Source: Vreelandella glaciei (lineage in GTDB: Bacteria; Pseudomonadota; Gammaproteobacteria; Pseudomonadales; Halomonadaceae). Taken from it: 64,000 bases of DNA. The notes beneath the pieces are model-generated. The model made no database searches and had not been told where the DNA came from. It saw only the letters and a program-made list of their open reading frames with translations. Position 1 is the stretch's first letter; every line of letters begins with the position of its first letter. The stretch is taken from the NCBI RefSeq assembly GCF_013415125.1, contig NZ_JACCDE010000018.1, positions 1-64,000 of the forward strand. Reading direction: 5' to 3'. Below are positions 63,196-64,000 of this stretch, piece by piece. The translations under genes and the position numbers were made by a program.

Positions 63196-64000
63196 ATGCC
63201 CATGCAGATCATTAACGCCCGCCTACGCCAGTGCCCAGAGCTTTATCGGCTGGAAATTGAGAACGGCACGTTCACCGCCATCACCGCACAAGATGCACCA
63301 CAAACAGCGAGCGCGGGGCAGATTGATGCAGGCGCCAAGCTCGTCTGCGCGCCGTTTATCGAGCCACATATTCATTTAGACGCAGCTCTTACCGCGGGCG
63401 AGCCCAGCTGGAACCAAAGCGGCACGCTGTTTGAAGGCATCGAGCGCTGGAGTGAGCGCAAACCCATGCTCACCGAAGCCGATATTCGCGAGCGCGCTCT
63501 GAAAACGCTTAATTTATTAATCGGCAACGGCGTTCAGTTCGTGCGCACCCACGCTGACACCAGCGACCCAAGCCTGATTGGCCTTAAAACGCTGTGTACC
63601 TTGCGGGATGAACTGAAGGATAAAATCGATATTCAAGTAGTCGCCTTTCCGCAAGATGGCCTGCTCTCCTATCCCGGCGGAGAAAAACTAATGGAGGAGG
63701 CGCTGGAATTCGGTGCCGACGTCGTGGGCGGCATCCCCCATTTCGAATACACCCGTGAACTGGGCGTGGCGTCCATGAAACGGGTGATCGAGCTCGCGAT
63801 CAAGTACGACCGCGTGGTGGATGTGCACTGCGATGAGATCGACGACCCCAATTCGCGCTTTCTTGAAGTGCTGGCCTGTGAAGCGCTCTTTAATGATTTG
63901 GGCAGCCGCGTGACCGCAAGCCACACCACGGCGATGCACTCTTACGATAACGCCTACTGCTCCAAGCTGTTTCTGCTGCTCAAGCGCTCGGGCATCAACT
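63196..64000 (+). CDS. codA: Cytosine deaminase (CodA), truncated by the window end
   Basis: The first 268 codons of a cytosine deaminase run off the right edge. The metal motif PFIEPHIHLD is near residue 55 and the catalytic VDVHCDEIDD near residue 215, as in E. coli CodA. It converts cytosine to uracil and ammonia. The start is either ATG 63196 or the second ATG at 63202; neither has a strong ribosome site. Its uracil product would feed the reductive pathway at 50.8-55.9 kb. Confidence 0.9.
   Translation, partial: MPMQIINARLRQCPELYRLEIENGTFTAITAQDAPQTASAGQIDAGAKLVCAPFIEPHIHLDAALTAGEPSWNQSGTLFEGIERWSERKPMLTEADIRERALKTLNLLIGNGVQFVRTHADTSDPSLIGLKTLCTLRDELKDKIDIQVVAFPQDGLLSYPGGEKLMEEALEFGADVVGGIPHFEYTRELGVASMKRVIELAIKYDRVVDVHCDEIDDPNSRFLEVLACEALFNDLGSRVTASHTTAMHSYDNAYCSKLFLLLKRSGIN

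Overview
The window looks like chromosomal DNA of a halophilic gammaproteobacterium, most likely Halomonas or a close relative in the Halomonadaceae. This is inferred from protein style, the Wsp-like chemosensory set, the mat/TRAP malonate operon, the cysteine-type formate dehydrogenase cluster and acidic proteins; no rRNA or other marker is present to prove it. I saw no tRNA, rRNA, insertion sequence, phage, CRISPR array or origin. Coding density is high and most genes lie in tight operons with ATGA-type overlaps.

Layout. 0.2-2.0 kb: a small zinc-finger protein, a YgjV membrane protein and a DeoR-type repressor, all on the minus strand. 2.1-7.4 kb: a divergent five-gene operon holding a complete AfuABC/FbpABC-type ABC importer, a metallo-beta-lactamase-fold hydrolase and a small HAD phosphatase that resembles the 3'-phosphatase domain of T4 polynucleotide kinase. 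The intergenic region carries three AACGAAAG direct repeats. 7.4-9.6 kb: an MFS exporter with a GlxA-type regulator. 9.7-16.4 kb: malonate use (GntR regulator, TRAP transporter PQM, malonyl-CoA decarboxylase, malonyl-CoA synthetase). 16.5-20.8 kb: the six-gene yjfI-J-K-L-M-C set (a PspA-family protein, DUF350 membrane protein, DUF1190 lipoprotein and ATP-grasp enzyme). 21.1-30.9 kb: a Wsp-like chemosensory pathway ending in a diguanylate cyclase with an unusual Hpt-REC-REC-GGDEF layout.

30.9-46.6 kb is one large molybdenum/formate block. The minus strand has moeA, moaB, a DUF1244 gene, fdh gamma/beta/alpha, a 66-residue Tat peptide, a TorD-like chaperone, a polyferredoxin, DUF3306 and DUF3305. 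The plus strand has fdhD, mobA, a second moeA, moaA and a CobW-type GTPase. 46.6-47.6 kb is a decayed sensor/EAL gene. 47.8-55.9 kb: a LysR regulator, an NCS1 permease and the complete reductive pyrimidine pathway (beta-ureidopropionase, dihydropyrimidinase, both dihydropyrimidine dehydrogenase subunits) behind a 550-bp AT-rich control region. 56.0-61.8 kb: an orphan metal-chelate binding protein, an RND efflux pump with its adaptor, and a divergent TetR regulator with a perfect 36-bp palindrome between them. 61.9-64.0 kb: codB and a truncated codA behind a near-consensus sigma-54 promoter.

Together the window shows two nitrogen-salvage modules that join at uracil: cytosine to uracil by codBA, then uracil to beta-alanine by the reductive route. 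It also shows a carbon module for malonate, an energy module for formate, and a c-di-GMP signalling module. The least familiar part is the 2.1-7.4 kb operon, which I propose takes up and breaks down a phosphorylated compound. The best mechanistic leads for new biology are that operon, the Hpt-REC-REC-GGDEF output protein, the yjf membrane-stress set, and the sigma-54 and palindrome elements near 61 kb.
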